Assembly (NCBI GenBank): GCA_022009775.1
Contig: CP091723.1
Coordinates: forward strand, 310,001 to 374,000
Direction of reading: 5' to 3'
From: Christensenella sp.
GTDB lineage: Bacteria; Bacillota; Clostridia; Christensenellales; CAG-917
DNA length: 64,000 bases
In this document: positions 28,338 through 38,042 of the stretch, in pieces
Layout: the number at the start of each line of letters is the position of its first letter
How positions within the stretch are numbered: the first letter of the stretch is position 1
The notes under the pieces: generated by a model
The model's database searches: none
What the model was told of the DNA's origin: nothing
What the model saw: the letters and a program-made list of their open reading frames with translations, nothing else
Made by a program: the position numbers and the translations under genes

Positions 28338-28920
28338 GGTGCGGTCTACGCTAAACAATCCGTGCTATGCACTATGCCTTCGGCTCAACGCTATCGCGTT
28401 TTGATTGTTTGCTATGTCCGCTGCGCTCGATGTCCGCAAATGCTCTGCGCTTGCGTCTCTCTTCGCTTGCGGTCACAAAAGTCTCGGTGACTTACACACA
28501 AAAAAATGAACACAGCCAATTCTGTGCTTGTTTTTATAATGTGTAGAAACGAGACTTGTAGCGAACAAAGTGAGCGTAATAGCGAGCGGGGTGAGTTTAC
28601 TCACCGTAGTGAGCGTCAGTCGGACGGTACCGTCCGAACAATGCAAAAGCATTGTTGTGCGCAAACATTGCGCACAAGTTCAAGTATCGATGACTGCACG
28701 GCAAAATAAAAAAGCACGGATAAATCCGTGCTCATTGTTGTGGTGCGGTCTACGCTAAACAATCCGTGCTACGCACTTTGCCTTCGGCTCAACGCTATCG
28801 CGTTTTGATTGTTTGCTATGTCCGCTGCGCTCGATGTCCGCAAATGCTACGCGCTTGCGTCTCTCTTCGCTTGTGGTCTACCGAGTTGAACGAGTTCAAG
28901 TCTCGGTGAAATCAAAAGAA
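28338..28920. repeat. Tandem ~150-bp units carrying tRNA-Leu 3'-end fragments
   Basis: Two nearly identical units (28338-28492 and 28739-28910) each begin with GGTGCGGTC, the complement of the tRNA-Leu 3' end plus CCA, and each ends near AGTCTCGGTGA, a piece of the T-arm. They lie directly downstream of the tRNA-Leu gene on its strand. Between them (28500-28735) is a run of perfect hairpins. Confidence 0.6.
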
Positions 28921-28952
28921 AAAAGCAGCCCCTTGTGGACTGCTCATTGTTG

Positions 28953-29036
28953 TGGTGCGGTCACCGAGACTTGAACTCGGACGGTGTAACCATACGCCCC
29001 TCAAACGTACGCGTCTGCCTATTCCGCCATGACCGC
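28953..29036 (-). tRNA. tRNA-Leu (GAG)
   Basis: The minus strand folds as a class II tRNA: acceptor GCGGTCA with TGACCGC, anticodon loop TTGAGGG giving GAG, a long variable arm and T-arm GTTCAAG, with CCA encoded. Confidence 0.9.
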
Positions 29037-29095
29037 TTAACATTTGCTATTATATGATTAAACCGTTTTGTTGTCAAGGAGTTTTGCAAGCAAAA

Positions 29096-29338
29096 ATGCA
29101 AAAAGTCAACATTTTTTTCGTATGCATATATTTGAGTATGCGCAATTTTGAAAACGATGACGATTTGCATATAGATAACATGCGCCCACGCGAAGAAAAC
29201 GGCTCTGCGCGCAGTCGAAATATGCTTGCCGTGTCTGTGGCAAGCGTCTTGTACGATGGCAAAAGCAAGGAGGAGATCAAGCAAATCACCGCCTTTTTGC
29301 ACGTGCTTATTGCGCTTGCAAAAAACTATGAAACGTAA
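29096..29338 (+). CDS. Small protein, possibly DUF6774-like
   Basis: AAGGAG lies about 13 bases before the ATG at 29096; an internal ATG at 29138 (MRNFENDDDLH) is an alternative start. The C-terminal part MLAVSVASVLYDGKSKEEIKQITAFLHVLIALAKN recalls the short helical DUF6774 proteins of Clostridia. It is a plausible real gene but short and lacks a strong start signal. Confidence 0.4.
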   Translation: MQKVNIFFVCIYLSMRNFENDDDLHIDNMRPREENGSARSRNMLAVSVASVLYDGKSKEEIKQITAFLHVLIALAKNYET

Positions 29339-29443
29339 ATCGCATTTTTTGAAAAACTTGTATGCGCGCGTTTGACATTTGCGCGGTATAGGCATAGAAT
29401 ACTCGCGGAATAAAAGTTTTGCGCTACGCGCACAAGGAAATAT

Positions 29444-30853
29444 ATGCAAAAGGATCTGACTGTCGGCAAGCCTTCGTCGGTTATCGTGAAGTTTTGTCTT
29501 CCGCTTTTCGGCAGCATAATTTTTCAACAGTTGTACAATCTCGCGGACAGTTTCGTCGCGGGAAAGTTTATCGGCGACAACGCTTTGGCGGCGGTCGGAA
29601 ACAGTTATGAAATCACGCTGATATTCATAGCGTTCGCTTTCGGTTGCAACATAGGTTGCTCGGTCATCGTGTCGAGACTTTTCGGTGCAAAGAAATACAC
29701 GGATTTGAAGACGGCTGTCTTCACCACCTGGATTGCAAGCGCGGTGCTTTGCGCAATACTTATGGTGATAGGTCTCACATGCTCCACTCCGCTTCTTAAA
29801 CTCATCAACACTCCCGACACCATACTTGCCGACAGCAAACTTTATCTCGACATATACGTCTGGGGCTTGCCGTTTGTCTTCTTCTACAACGTTTCGACGG
29901 GTATATTTGCCGCTCTCGGAGACAGCAAAACACCGTTTATCTTCCTTGCGATTTCGTCTCTTGCAAACATCGGTGTCGATATTCTCTTCGTCGCTACGTT
30001 CAAAATGGGCGTTGCGGGCGTTGCGTGGGCAACGTTTATCTGTCAGTGCGTGAGTTGCGTATTGTCCGTCATATTCGTGCTTCTGCAACTCAAAAAAATC
30101 AAATCCACCGAAAAGCCGAAAATCTTCTCCTGGAAAATACTCAAAGACATTTCCGTCATCGCAATCCCAAGTGTTCTCCAACAAAGTTTTATCTCTGTCG
30201 GCAACATTGTCATTCAAAGCGTGGTCAACTCGTTCGGCGAAGTGGTTATGGCAGGCTACTCTGCAAGCGTAAAACTCAACAATCTCGTCACGACGTCGTT
30301 TCTTACGTTTGCAAACGGCATTTCAAACTACACAAGTCAAAATCTCGGCGCGGGCAAAACCGAACGTATCAAACCGGGCTTCCGCGCAGGTCTCGGCTTT
30401 GTATGGATACTGTGCATTCCTATCGTTCTCGTGTATATCTTTGCGGGCAAATATCTGCTTATGCTCTTCATGAAAGACTCAGGCAGCGGCGCGCTTGACG
30501 TAGGCATGCAATTCTTGCGCATCGTCTCCCCGTTCTACTTCGTGGTTGCGGTGAAAATCGTGTGCGACGGCGTGTTGCGCGGCGGCGGAAGAATGATCAA
30601 GTTTATGATTACGACGTTCACTGACCTTATTCTGCGTGTGGTGCTTGCGCTCGTATTGAGCGTACCGCTCGGCACGCAAGGCATATGGTGGTCGTGGCCT
30701 ATCGGCTGGGGCATCGGCATGATCGTATCGCTCGTGTTCTATCTCACTTTGAAATGGAAAAAGCCGCTCCCCGAAGACGAATACGTAAGGTTGAAAGACG
30801 AAGAAACTCCCGTCGAAGAAATGCTCGAAGACGTCGTCGAATCCAACGAATAA
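29444..30853 (+). CDS. MATE-family multidrug/Na+ antiporter
   Basis: The 469-residue protein has about 12 membrane helices and the MATE pattern of two similar halves (LPLFGSIIFQQLYNLADSFVAGKFIGDNALAAVGNS and IAIPSVLQQSFISVGNIVIQSVVNSFG). It likely exports cationic compounds in exchange for Na+ or H+. AAGGA precedes the ATG. The C-terminal tail is acidic and probably cytoplasmic. It is monocistronic with its own terminator. Confidence 0.92.
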   Translation: MQKDLTVGKPSSVIVKFCLPLFGSIIFQQLYNLADSFVAGKFIGDNALAAVGNSYEITLIFIAFAFGCNIGCSVIVSRLFGAKKYTDLKTAVFTTWIASAVLCAILMVIGLTCSTPLLKLINTPDTILADSKLYLDIYVWGLPFVFFYNVSTGIFAALGDSKTPFIFLAISSLANIGVDILFVATFKMGVAGVAWATFICQCVSCVLSVIFVLLQLKKIKSTEKPKIFSWKILKDISVIAIPSVLQQSFISVGNIVIQSVVNSFGEVVMAGYSASVKLNNLVTTSFLTFANGISNYTSQNLGAGKTERIKPGFRAGLGFVWILCIPIVLVYIFAGKYLLMLFMKDSGSGALDVGMQFLRIVSPFYFVVAVKIVCDGVLRGGGRMIKFMITTFTDLILRVVLALVLSVPLGTQGIWWSWPIGWGIGMIVSLVFYLTLKWKKPLPEDEYVRLKDEETPVEEMLEDVVESNE

Positions 30854-30914
30854 ATTAAAATCTACAATCGACTGTAAACACGCATATTTTCTTATCGAAA
30901 TAAAACTACAAAAT

Positions 30915-30951
30915 AAAGCGCTCGTATTGCAAACGACAATACGCGCGCTTT
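30915..30951. terminator. Shared terminator between MATE and spoIVA
   Basis: AAAGCGC and GCGCTTT close a stem with CGTATTG/CAATACG inside. It lies between two convergent genes and can end both. Confidence 0.7.
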
Positions 30952-31064
30952 ATTCTTTACAAACGGTGACTTAAAGTCCTGTTTTTCATGTTTAGTGTCG
31001 CATTTTATTCTGCGACGGCTTATTCACAGCAAGATACAAATCACTCCGCCCTTACCTTCGTTGA

Positions 31065-32501
31065 CTATACGTCCGAGCGTCTTTTGAGTTTCAATTCCGC
31101 TTCTGCAGGGACGGTTTGCAACTTGTTGTTTATGCCGTCTGCGACGAGCGAACTGAGCGACCTGCCGAATATGTTCGTGTTCCAGATTGCCTGCTTGTCG
31201 TTTTCGAAGTCGCTCATCATACCGTCCACAAGGTCTTTGCTTTGCTCTTCGCTTCCGACGATGGGACTGACTTCCGTCTCGACGTCCACTTTCATTATGT
31301 GAAGGGACGGAGCGTTTGCTTTAAGACGTACGCCGTATTGTCCGCCCTGTCTCAACAATTCGGGTTCTTTGAGTTCGATTTCGTCCATAGTGGGCGCGAC
31401 GACGCCATAGCCGAGCGTTTCGACCTGTTCGAGCGCGGACTGCAATCTCTCGATTTTATCCTTGCTCCTGCAAAGCGATTTCATGTTTACGAGCATGTCG
31501 TATTCGTCGCTGACATCGACTCCGCATTCCTTGCTTGCCACGTCAAAGAACACTCCGCGTTTGACGTCCATATCGACGGTGACTTTGCCCTTGCCCGCGT
31601 CGAGATTGATTGACGACGGAGTCTGCCAAAGATTTGCATTTTCAAAGTACGTGTCGATTTTGTCGTAGTCTTTCATTCTCTCGACGTCTCCTGCCATATC
31701 TTTGACTCCTGATATGAGTTCTTGCACCACGTCGCTGTCGATAGGCAACGCCTGCACCCATCGCGGAAGATTGAAATCTATGGTTTTCACTCCGAATTCA
31801 AGGAGCACCGTTTCGAGAATTTCGCTCACGTCGTCTTCGTTCATTTCTAGCGCGTTTTTAACCACCACGGGCGCGTCGTATTTCTTTTGGAGTTCGTCTT
31901 TGAGTCGTTGTGCGCTCTCGGAATTTTCGTCCGCCACGTTGAGAACGATTGCAAAAGGCTTTCTGCATTCTTTGAGTTCGCTTATCACTCGCTCTTCCGC
32001 CTTGACGTAGTCCTGTCTCGGAATATTGCCGAAACTTCCGTCCGTAGTCACCGCAAGCGCAATGGTGCTATGCTCTTTTATGACCTTTTGAGTGCCTATT
32101 TCGGCTGCTTGCGAGAACGGCATATCTTCTTCTGCCCACGGCGTTGAAACCATACGTTCTTTTCCGTCTTCTTCTGCGCCGAGCGCGCCGTCGACGAGAT
32201 ATCCCACGCAATCGATAAGTCTCATATTCAGCGTGATGTTGTCCCCGACCGACACTTTCACCGCTTCGTTCGGGACGAAACGCGGCTGCGTCGTCATAAT
32301 GGTTTTGCCGTCCGCCGATTGCGGAATTTCGTCTATCGCGCGATTACGCTCGTCCTGATTGACTATTCCGTCCACCACGAATTTCTGCATCACCTGCTTG
32401 ATTAGCGTCGATTTTCCCGTGCGGACGGGTCCCACGACGCCGACGTAAACGTCACCGCCCGTGCGTGACGCTATATCTCGATAAAGGTCAAATTTGTCCA
32501 T
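31065..32501 (-). CDS. spoIVA: Stage IV sporulation protein A (spore coat ATPase)
   Basis: SpoIVA polymerises on the forespore surface as the base of the coat. The 478-residue protein (family ~490) has the Walker A GPVRTGKST at residues ~24-32, the long ALAVTTDGSFGNIPRQDYVKAEERVI middle region and a C-terminus with the conserved NIFGRSLSSLVADGINNKL. GGAGGAG lies before the ATG. A sigma-E-like promoter lies upstream. Presence indicates true endospore formation. Confidence 0.95.
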   Translation of the reverse strand: MDKFDLYRDIASRTGGDVYVGVVGPVRTGKSTLIKQVMQKFVVDGIVNQDERNRAIDEIPQSADGKTIMTTQPRFVPNEAVKVSVGDNITLNMRLIDCVGYLVDGALGAEEDGKERMVSTPWAEEDMPFSQAAEIGTQKVIKEHSTIALAVTTDGSFGNIPRQDYVKAEERVISELKECRKPFAIVLNVADENSESAQRLKDELQKKYDAPVVVKNALEMNEDDVSEILETVLLEFGVKTIDFNLPRWVQALPIDSDVVQELISGVKDMAGDVERMKDYDKIDTYFENANLWQTPSSINLDAGKGKVTVDMDVKRGVFFDVASKECGVDVSDEYDMLVNMKSLCRSKDKIERLQSALEQVETLGYGVVAPTMDEIELKEPELLRQGGQYGVRLKANAPSLHIMKVDVETEVSPIVGSEEQSKDLVDGMMSDFENDKQAIWNTNIFGRSLSSLVADGINNKLQTVPAEAELKLKRRSDV

Positions 32502-32526
32502 ATACTCCTCCGATTTGGTTTGCTAA

Positions 32527-32555
32527 AATCTATGACGAGCCTTTTTGATATATTC
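32527..32555 (-). promoter_or_regulatory. Sigma-E-like promoter of spoIVA
   Basis: On the minus strand GAATATA (32549-32555), 14 bases, then CATAGATT (32527-32534) fits the mother-cell sigma-E consensus. Confidence 0.6.
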
Positions 32556-32737
32556 TAAAATCCCAAAAATTCTTGCAATCGAGAAGAAAAATCGGCGAAA
32601 CGAAATTACACGCAACGCGTATATGCTCACGCTGTTTTCGTCGCTCCATTTAACGAAGGCAACATGACGAATCCTATTTTATCGATATCCCGTTTTTAAC
32701 GAACGACGAATTCCTTTATCGTAAAAACTATAAAAAA

Positions 32738-32763
32738 TGCACCGTCTCAAAAGAAACAGTGCA
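32738..32763 (-). terminator. Terminator after the aminotransferase
   Basis: TGCACTGTTTC pairs with GAGACGGTGCA with one G-T pair and is followed by TTTTTTA in the minus direction. Confidence 0.7.
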
Positions 32764-32792
32764 AAGTCGTTTATATAATTCTTAAACGGATT

Positions 32793-34055
32793 TTATTTTG
32801 CGTAATACTCGCAGAGTGCGATTTTTATGCATTCGACGAGCACGTCAACCGCAAAACTCATTTCTTCCATTGACGGAACGGACGGCGCGATACGAATGTT
32901 GGAGTCGTTGTCGTCTATGCCGTACGGAAAAGTCGAGCCGGCCGCAGTAAACTTCACTCCTACGCCGCTTGCCAGTTCCACTATGCGTTTTGCACAGTGC
33001 GGCACGTCAACCGAAATGAAGTATCCGCCGAGCGGTTTCGTCCACTTCACATTTTCGACGTCACTGAACGCTTCCGTCATTTTTTCGTCGAAGAGTTCAA
33101 ACTTCGGACGAAGAATATCGGCGTGTTTCTTCATTATTTCCTTGACGTTGTTTATATCTTTCAAAAACTCGACGTGAAGTGCCTGATTGACTTTGTTCGG
33201 ATTGATTTTCTTGAAGAACAGACGCTTGACAAGGTCGGTTACGTTGTTTTGAGAAGACGCAAACGCCGCGACGCCGCTGCCTGCAAAAGTGATTTTTGCC
33301 GTTGAGCAGAACTCGTAAATCATATCCTGATTGCCCGCTTTCTTTGCCGCATCCATGATGTTTTTGAGTTTTACGTCTTCGTCGTAGAGCGAATGCAAAC
33401 AATACGCATTGTCCCAAAACACGCGAAAGTCTTTTGCCGCAGGCTTGAGATTTGCCATGCGTTCAACCACTTTGTCCGAGAACGTGATACCCGTCGGGTT
33501 GGAATATTTCGGAACGCACCAAATGCCCTTCACGCTTTCGTCGTCCTTGCAAATTCTCTCGACAAGGTCCATATCCGGTCCGTCGGCAAGCATAGGCACG
33601 GTTATCATATCTATGCCGAAGTTTTGGCATATCGCAAAATGGCGATCGTAACCCGGCGCAGGGCAAATAAATTTGACCTTGTCGAGTTTGTTCCATGGCT
33701 TCGAACCGAGAATTCCGAATTGAAGCGCAAACTGCACCACGTTGTACATAATGTCGAGAGACGAGCCGTCGCACACGATGACTTCGTCCGCCTTTACGCC
33801 GAAAAACTGAGCAAAAAGTTCTCTTGCCTGTTTGAGACCTGCTGGTTCGCCGTAATTGCGTGCGTCTATACCGCTCATCATAAAGTTGCATTTGCCGGCA
33901 TTTTCGAGCATAGGCATTGCGATTTGCAACTGCTCTTTGCAGGGACGGCCGCGCGTCATATCCACGCTCACGCCTTTTTTGACGAGTTTCTTGTACGCTT
34001 TCTGCTCTTGAGAAAGCATTTGTTCGAGTTGGCTTCTTTCAATATTCTTATAGTT
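32793..34055 (-). CDS. Class I/II aminotransferase, aspartate aminotransferase-like
   Basis: GGAGTTTGT precedes the ATG at 34055; the product has 420 residues. It fits the MocR-like subgroup of PLP aminotransferases (Asp aminotransferase type Ic): GEPAGLKQARELFAQFFGVKADEV, CDGSSLDIMY, CVPKYSNPTGITFSD and STAKITFAGSGVAAFA, where the Lys of TAKITF is the likely PLP site. It is probably an aspartate or aromatic amino acid transaminase. It follows der on the same strand with a 133-base gap. Confidence 0.85.
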   Translation of the reverse strand, partial: NYKNIERSQLEQMLSQEQKAYKKLVKKGVSVDMTRGRPCKEQLQIAMPMLENAGKCNFMMSGIDARNYGEPAGLKQARELFAQFFGVKADEVIVCDGSSLDIMYNVVQFALQFGILGSKPWNKLDKVKFICPAPGYDRHFAICQNFGIDMITVPMLADGPDMDLVERICKDDESVKGIWCVPKYSNPTGITFSDKVVERMANLKPAAKDFRVFWDNAYCLHSLYDEDVKLKNIMDAAKKAGNQDMIYEFCSTAKITFAGSGVAAFASSQNNVTDLVKRLFFKKINPNKVNQALHVEFLKDINNVKEIMKKHADILRPKFELFDEKMTEAFSDVENVKWTKPLGGYFISVDVPHCAKRIVELASGVGVKFTAAGSTFPYGIDDNDSNIRIAPSVPSMEEMSFAVDVLVECIKIALCEYYAK

Positions 34056-34188
34056 CATACAAACTCCACGATACATCATATTGCGCGCGTAGACTTTTGC
34101 GTGCAATGCAACGTGATTTATCTTGCGTGATTATTTCTCGTTTTCGCCCCTGTATCACACCGTTTCGACGTTTTGCTATTGTCGAAAA

Positions 34189-35502
34189 TCAGTTTTCTTC
34201 GTTGTTTGCTCTCACGAGCAATCTTATCGGCGTTCCCGTAAAGTCAAAACTCTTTCTCAATGCATTTTCGAGATATCTCTTGTAACTGAAATGCATAATC
34301 GTCGGATCGTTGACTTTGAGAACGAAAGTCGGCGGAGCAACTCCCACTTGCGTGACGTAGAAAATCTTGAGTTTCTTGCCGAGATAAGACGGCGGCTCGC
34401 TTATGCGAATTGCGTCTCCGACCACTTCGTTGAGAAGTCCCGTCGGGATACGTTTTCTCGAATTTGCCACGACTTCTTTGCAAAGCGGAAGCAAATTGTC
34501 AAGTCTCTTGCCACTCAATGCCGAGATATACACCGATTTGAAATAGTCCATATATTTCAAATCTTCTTTGAGTTTCTTTTCAAACTCGTAAATGGTGTGA
34601 GTGTTTTTGTCAACCAAATCCCATTTGTTCATCACCACGATTGACGGCTTGCCTTCTTCGTGAACGAAACCTGCGATTTTTACGTCTTGCTCGGTGAGTC
34701 CTTCGGATGCGTCGCACACGATGAGCACGACGTCCGCTCTGCGCACGGCAAGAAGCGAACGCATGACCGAATATCTTTCAAGGTCTTCGTTGACGACTTT
34801 TTTCTTGCGCATACCTGCGGTGTCTATGATGAGATATTTGTCGTCGCCCACGTTGAGTTCGGTGTCGATTGCGTCGCGCGTCGTGCCTGCGATGTCGCTG
34901 ACTATGCAACGGTCATACCCCAGAAGTCTGTTGGTTATCGAACTCTTGCCTGCATTCGGTTTTCCGACTATTGCAATCTTTATGCGGTCGGAATCTTCTT
35001 CGACGGGATGTTCGGGAATGACTTCCGTGATTGCGTCCAAAAGGTCTCCGAGTCCCTTGCCCTGCTCTGCGCTGACCGCGTGGGGTTCACCGAAACCGAG
35101 CGCGTAAAAATCGTAAACGTTGCTCATGTCGTTGTTGTCGATTTTGTTGACCGCCAGAATGACGGGAAGTTTCGATTTTCTCAAAAACGAACACACTAGA
35201 TTGTCGTCCGTTGTAAGTCCCGTTTTGCCGTCCACGACATACAATATCGCGTTTGCCGTATCGACTGCGATTTCCACTTGCGTGCGGATATGATTCCACA
35301 TCTGGTCGTCGCTTTTAAGTTCCAAACCGCCGGTATCGATGAGCGTGAACGCTCTTCCGCACCACTCGCAATCGGCGTAAACTCTGTCTCTCGTCACGCC
35401 GGGAGTATTTTCGACTATGGATATGCGGCTGCCCGCTATTCTGTTGAACAGCGTGCTTTTGCCGACGTTAGGTCTTCCTACTATTGCTACCAAAGGTTTC
35501 AT
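34189..35502 (-). CDS. der: GTPase Der (ribosome assembly)
   Basis: Der is a double GTPase required for 50S assembly. GRPNVGKST near residue 9 and GKPNAGKSS near residue 180 are the two P-loops, with switch motifs DTGG and DTAGM and NKxD motifs NKID and NKWD. A KH-like C-terminal domain ends the protein (437 residues). The ATG at 35502 (MKPLVAIVGRPN) was preferred over a GTG four codons upstream. Confidence 0.96.
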   Translation of the reverse strand: MKPLVAIVGRPNVGKSTLFNRIAGSRISIVENTPGVTRDRVYADCEWCGRAFTLIDTGGLELKSDDQMWNHIRTQVEIAVDTANAILYVVDGKTGLTTDDNLVCSFLRKSKLPVILAVNKIDNNDMSNVYDFYALGFGEPHAVSAEQGKGLGDLLDAITEVIPEHPVEEDSDRIKIAIVGKPNAGKSSITNRLLGYDRCIVSDIAGTTRDAIDTELNVGDDKYLIIDTAGMRKKKVVNEDLERYSVMRSLLAVRRADVVLIVCDASEGLTEQDVKIAGFVHEEGKPSIVVMNKWDLVDKNTHTIYEFEKKLKEDLKYMDYFKSVYISALSGKRLDNLLPLCKEVVANSRKRIPTGLLNEVVGDAIRISEPPSYLGKKLKIFYVTQVGVAPPTFVLKVNDPTIMHFSYKRYLENALRKSFDFTGTPIRLLVRANNEEN

Positions 35503-35586
35503 ATTTATCACCAAATCAATGTTTTATCTTTCGATTTCGTTGCTAAAAACCGCCATTTCTGTGGTTTTGCACATCTACGTTTGTTG

Positions 35587-36858
35587 TCAATATCCGAAAT
35601 GCTCGGCGATTTTGCTCGCCATGTCGCTGCCGCTGTGAGATATTACGACGATAGGCGCGCCGAGTGTTTCTTCCACTTCTTTGACGGTCTTGTTGTCAAG
35701 GAAAGTGTCCGTAAACTCTCTGAGCATATTGTCGGGAATGACGAATGCGTTCGTCTTCGTTCCCTTAACCTGCTCTATTATGTCGCCTGCCGTGACAAGC
35801 CCTGCAACCGTTACGGACGGACCGAAAAAGTTGTTGATTATCGCATGCACTTCGCACTCGATGCCGAGTTTCTTTTCAAGCGTCTTTACGTACTCTTTAA
35901 GAAGCGGCGCAAACGATACGCCCGTGATGAAGTCCACCTTTTTGCCGATGTTCATATCTTCGAGTTCGTCAAGTCCGAACTCGAAGTTGTCCTTGAAATC
36001 GGCAAGCAATCCCACGCCGTTTTCAATCTGGTCGAACGCACCGTAATACGAACTGTCTTTGACGGGTAGATTTGCCTTGACGTAATACTCGTCGCTGCAC
36101 CAACAAAAACCGCCGTATTCCTTGTTTAGTCCCTCAACGAGCGCAATCGTTTCTCTTGCGTTCTGCTCGTCAACGGCTTTAAGTTGTTGCAACTTTTCTC
36201 TGTGTCCCGTCATGCCGACGGGAACGACTGCCACCGTCTCCACACCTTCGACGCCGTGCAATCCGCGTATGCTGTCTTCAAGCACTTTGCCGTCATTGAC
36301 GTCGGGCACCACGACGAGTTGTGTATGCATTTTTATGCCTGCCGCGCCAAGTCTTCTCATTTGGTCGGGCAGTTTTCTCGTGTTAGGATTTTTAAGAATG
36401 TAGGTTCTCACATCGTCGTCCCACGCATGCACCGAAATGTACAACGGGCTGAGTTTCAAGCGAATGACGCGCTCTATTTCTTCTTCGGTGACGTTGGTCA
36501 TCGTCACGTACGAGCCGCACATAAAACTGTATCTATAATCGTCGTCCTTTACGTAAAGGCTGGGACGCATGTTTTTTGGCAACTGGTCAACGAAACAGAA
36601 AATGCAGTGATTTTTGCACACCACGGGTTTCATGTCTATGTTGAATTCCAATCCGAGCGATTGTCCGTCTTTTTTGTGAACGTGAATCGTCTTCTCTTTT
36701 CCGTCGCGCAAAATATCCACCGAGAATTTCTTCTCGTTGTCGTAGAAAAGATAGTCCAACTCGTCAATCATATCGTATCCGCCTATGCGCAACACGTCGT
36801 CTCCGAGTTTGAACCCCTGTTTTTTTGCGATTTCGTTCAGTTTTACAATCTTTGGCAT
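35587..36858 (-). CDS. DUF512 radical-SAM-like protein
   Basis: The protein has about 423 residues. A short PDZ-like N-terminus is followed by CKNHCIFCFVDQLPKNMRPSLYVKDDDYRYSF, a CxxxCxxC cluster of radical-SAM type, and the C-terminal DUF512 domain (TGVSFAPLLKEYVK). The protein is commonly encoded upstream of der in Clostridia, as here. Its reaction is not known to me. Confidence 0.85.
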   Translation of the reverse strand: MPKIVKLNEIAKKQGFKLGDDVLRIGGYDMIDELDYLFYDNEKKFSVDILRDGKEKTIHVHKKDGQSLGLEFNIDMKPVVCKNHCIFCFVDQLPKNMRPSLYVKDDDYRYSFMCGSYVTMTNVTEEEIERVIRLKLSPLYISVHAWDDDVRTYILKNPNTRKLPDQMRRLGAAGIKMHTQLVVVPDVNDGKVLEDSIRGLHGVEGVETVAVVPVGMTGHREKLQQLKAVDEQNARETIALVEGLNKEYGGFCWCSDEYYVKANLPVKDSSYYGAFDQIENGVGLLADFKDNFEFGLDELEDMNIGKKVDFITGVSFAPLLKEYVKTLEKKLGIECEVHAIINNFFGPSVTVAGLVTAGDIIEQVKGTKTNAFVIPDNMLREFTDTFLDNKTVKEVEETLGAPIVVISHSGSDMASKIAEHFGY

Positions 36859-36884
36859 ATTTTTCCGGTTTTCTTTCGTACTTT

Positions 36885-37973
36885 TCACACCGCAATATAC
36901 GCCGACAAAAACGCCGCGATATTGTCGATGCTGCTCATTTCAACCCATTTCTTACCGTTTTCGGACACGTAATCTCCGACGTCCGATTGCAAAATCTTAT
37001 ACAGCAATCCGACGATTTCTATATCTTCTTTCGCAGTCAGACACAAGCCGTGAGACACGAGAAAAGATATGTTCGCCTGCTCGTGTTCGTTTGTGGACAA
37101 CACGATTGACGGCACTCCGAGTTTCATGCACTTGTAAATGGTTGCGACGTCGTATTCGGTGACGGCAACGTCGCATATCTGCAAATACTCGTCTATGCGG
37201 TCTCTCTCCTGAATGAAAACGACTTTCATATCGGGCACGGTGAACGCTCTTGCCGAGAGCGCGGAAAGCACTTTCTGATCTTCGCAATACACCGCAAGAT
37301 TTGCGATTCCGCCCTGATCGAGAAGAAGCGAATACGCCTTTTCGAGTTCTTTCTTGTTCTGTATTCCCAGATACACCGTCTTGACTTTCGGCAAACCGAG
37401 TTCTTGCTTTTTCGACGTCTTTTCAGCGTCCGAAACGGGTGCGATTTCAAATGGCAAACCCATAACCATGACGTCTTTTGCTTTTATGCCGTTTTGCACC
37501 AAAGCGGACTTTATCTCCGAGTTTTCGACGATATAAACGTTGGTTATGTTGTCGTGAATGCGTTTCGGCAGATAAAACGACGTCATCAAATAAATGATTT
37601 GCGTGTCGAATCTCGCTCTGCGTTTTGCTTCTGTGGCGCAATGGTGAGCGTATGGCGTCACGCAAAGGATATAGTCGGGGTGAAAACGCTTGATAAGGTT
37701 GTTTATGCGGTTGACTCTCTTTGACAGAGTCTTGAAAGCGAACTTGTCTTTGAGCACACTCTTATCCTTTTTTTCAAGCAAATATTGATATTCTCCGCCT
37801 TCGTCCATAAGTTTGTCGAGTGCGGAAAGTTTCGTTGCCGAGCCGTAGCGGTCGTCGCTCATCACGACGACGTTGTGAGTGCCGATTTTGCGGATTGCTT
37901 CCGCAAGTTTTCGGGACACTCCGTCGGGTTCGTCTCTTGACGTCAGTATCAATATAATGCGTTTTCTGAACAT
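36885..37973 (-). CDS. GT-B-fold glycosyltransferase-like protein
   Basis: The 362-residue protein starts RKRIILILTSRDEPDGVSRKLAEAIRK and has a C-terminal half (TVYLGIQNKKELEKAYSLL, QICDVAVTEYDVATIYKCMKLGVPSIVL) like the nucleotide-sugar domain of MurG/diacylglycerol glucosyltransferases. A lipid glycosylation role is inferred from this resemblance. AAGGTGAG precedes the ATG. It lies between rnj and the DUF512 gene with gaps of 69 and 26 bases, likely one operon. Confidence 0.6.
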   Translation of the reverse strand: MFRKRIILILTSRDEPDGVSRKLAEAIRKIGTHNVVVMSDDRYGSATKLSALDKLMDEGGEYQYLLEKKDKSVLKDKFAFKTLSKRVNRINNLIKRFHPDYILCVTPYAHHCATEAKRRARFDTQIIYLMTSFYLPKRIHDNITNVYIVENSEIKSALVQNGIKAKDVMVMGLPFEIAPVSDAEKTSKKQELGLPKVKTVYLGIQNKKELEKAYSLLLDQGGIANLAVYCEDQKVLSALSARAFTVPDMKVVFIQERDRIDEYLQICDVAVTEYDVATIYKCMKLGVPSIVLSTNEHEQANISFLVSHGLCLTAKEDIEIVGLLYKILQSDVGDYVSENGKKWVEMSSIDNIAAFLSAYIAV

Positions 37974-38042
37974 ATTCTCACCTTACTTTTGCGTTCACTA
38001 CGCTTTTCGTTTACACTGTTTGCAAAACTTTCTCAATCGTTT

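Noticed and set aside
28338..28910. CRISPR array
   Set aside because: Units are ~150 bp, only two copies, with no short constant repeat or unique spacers and no cas genes.
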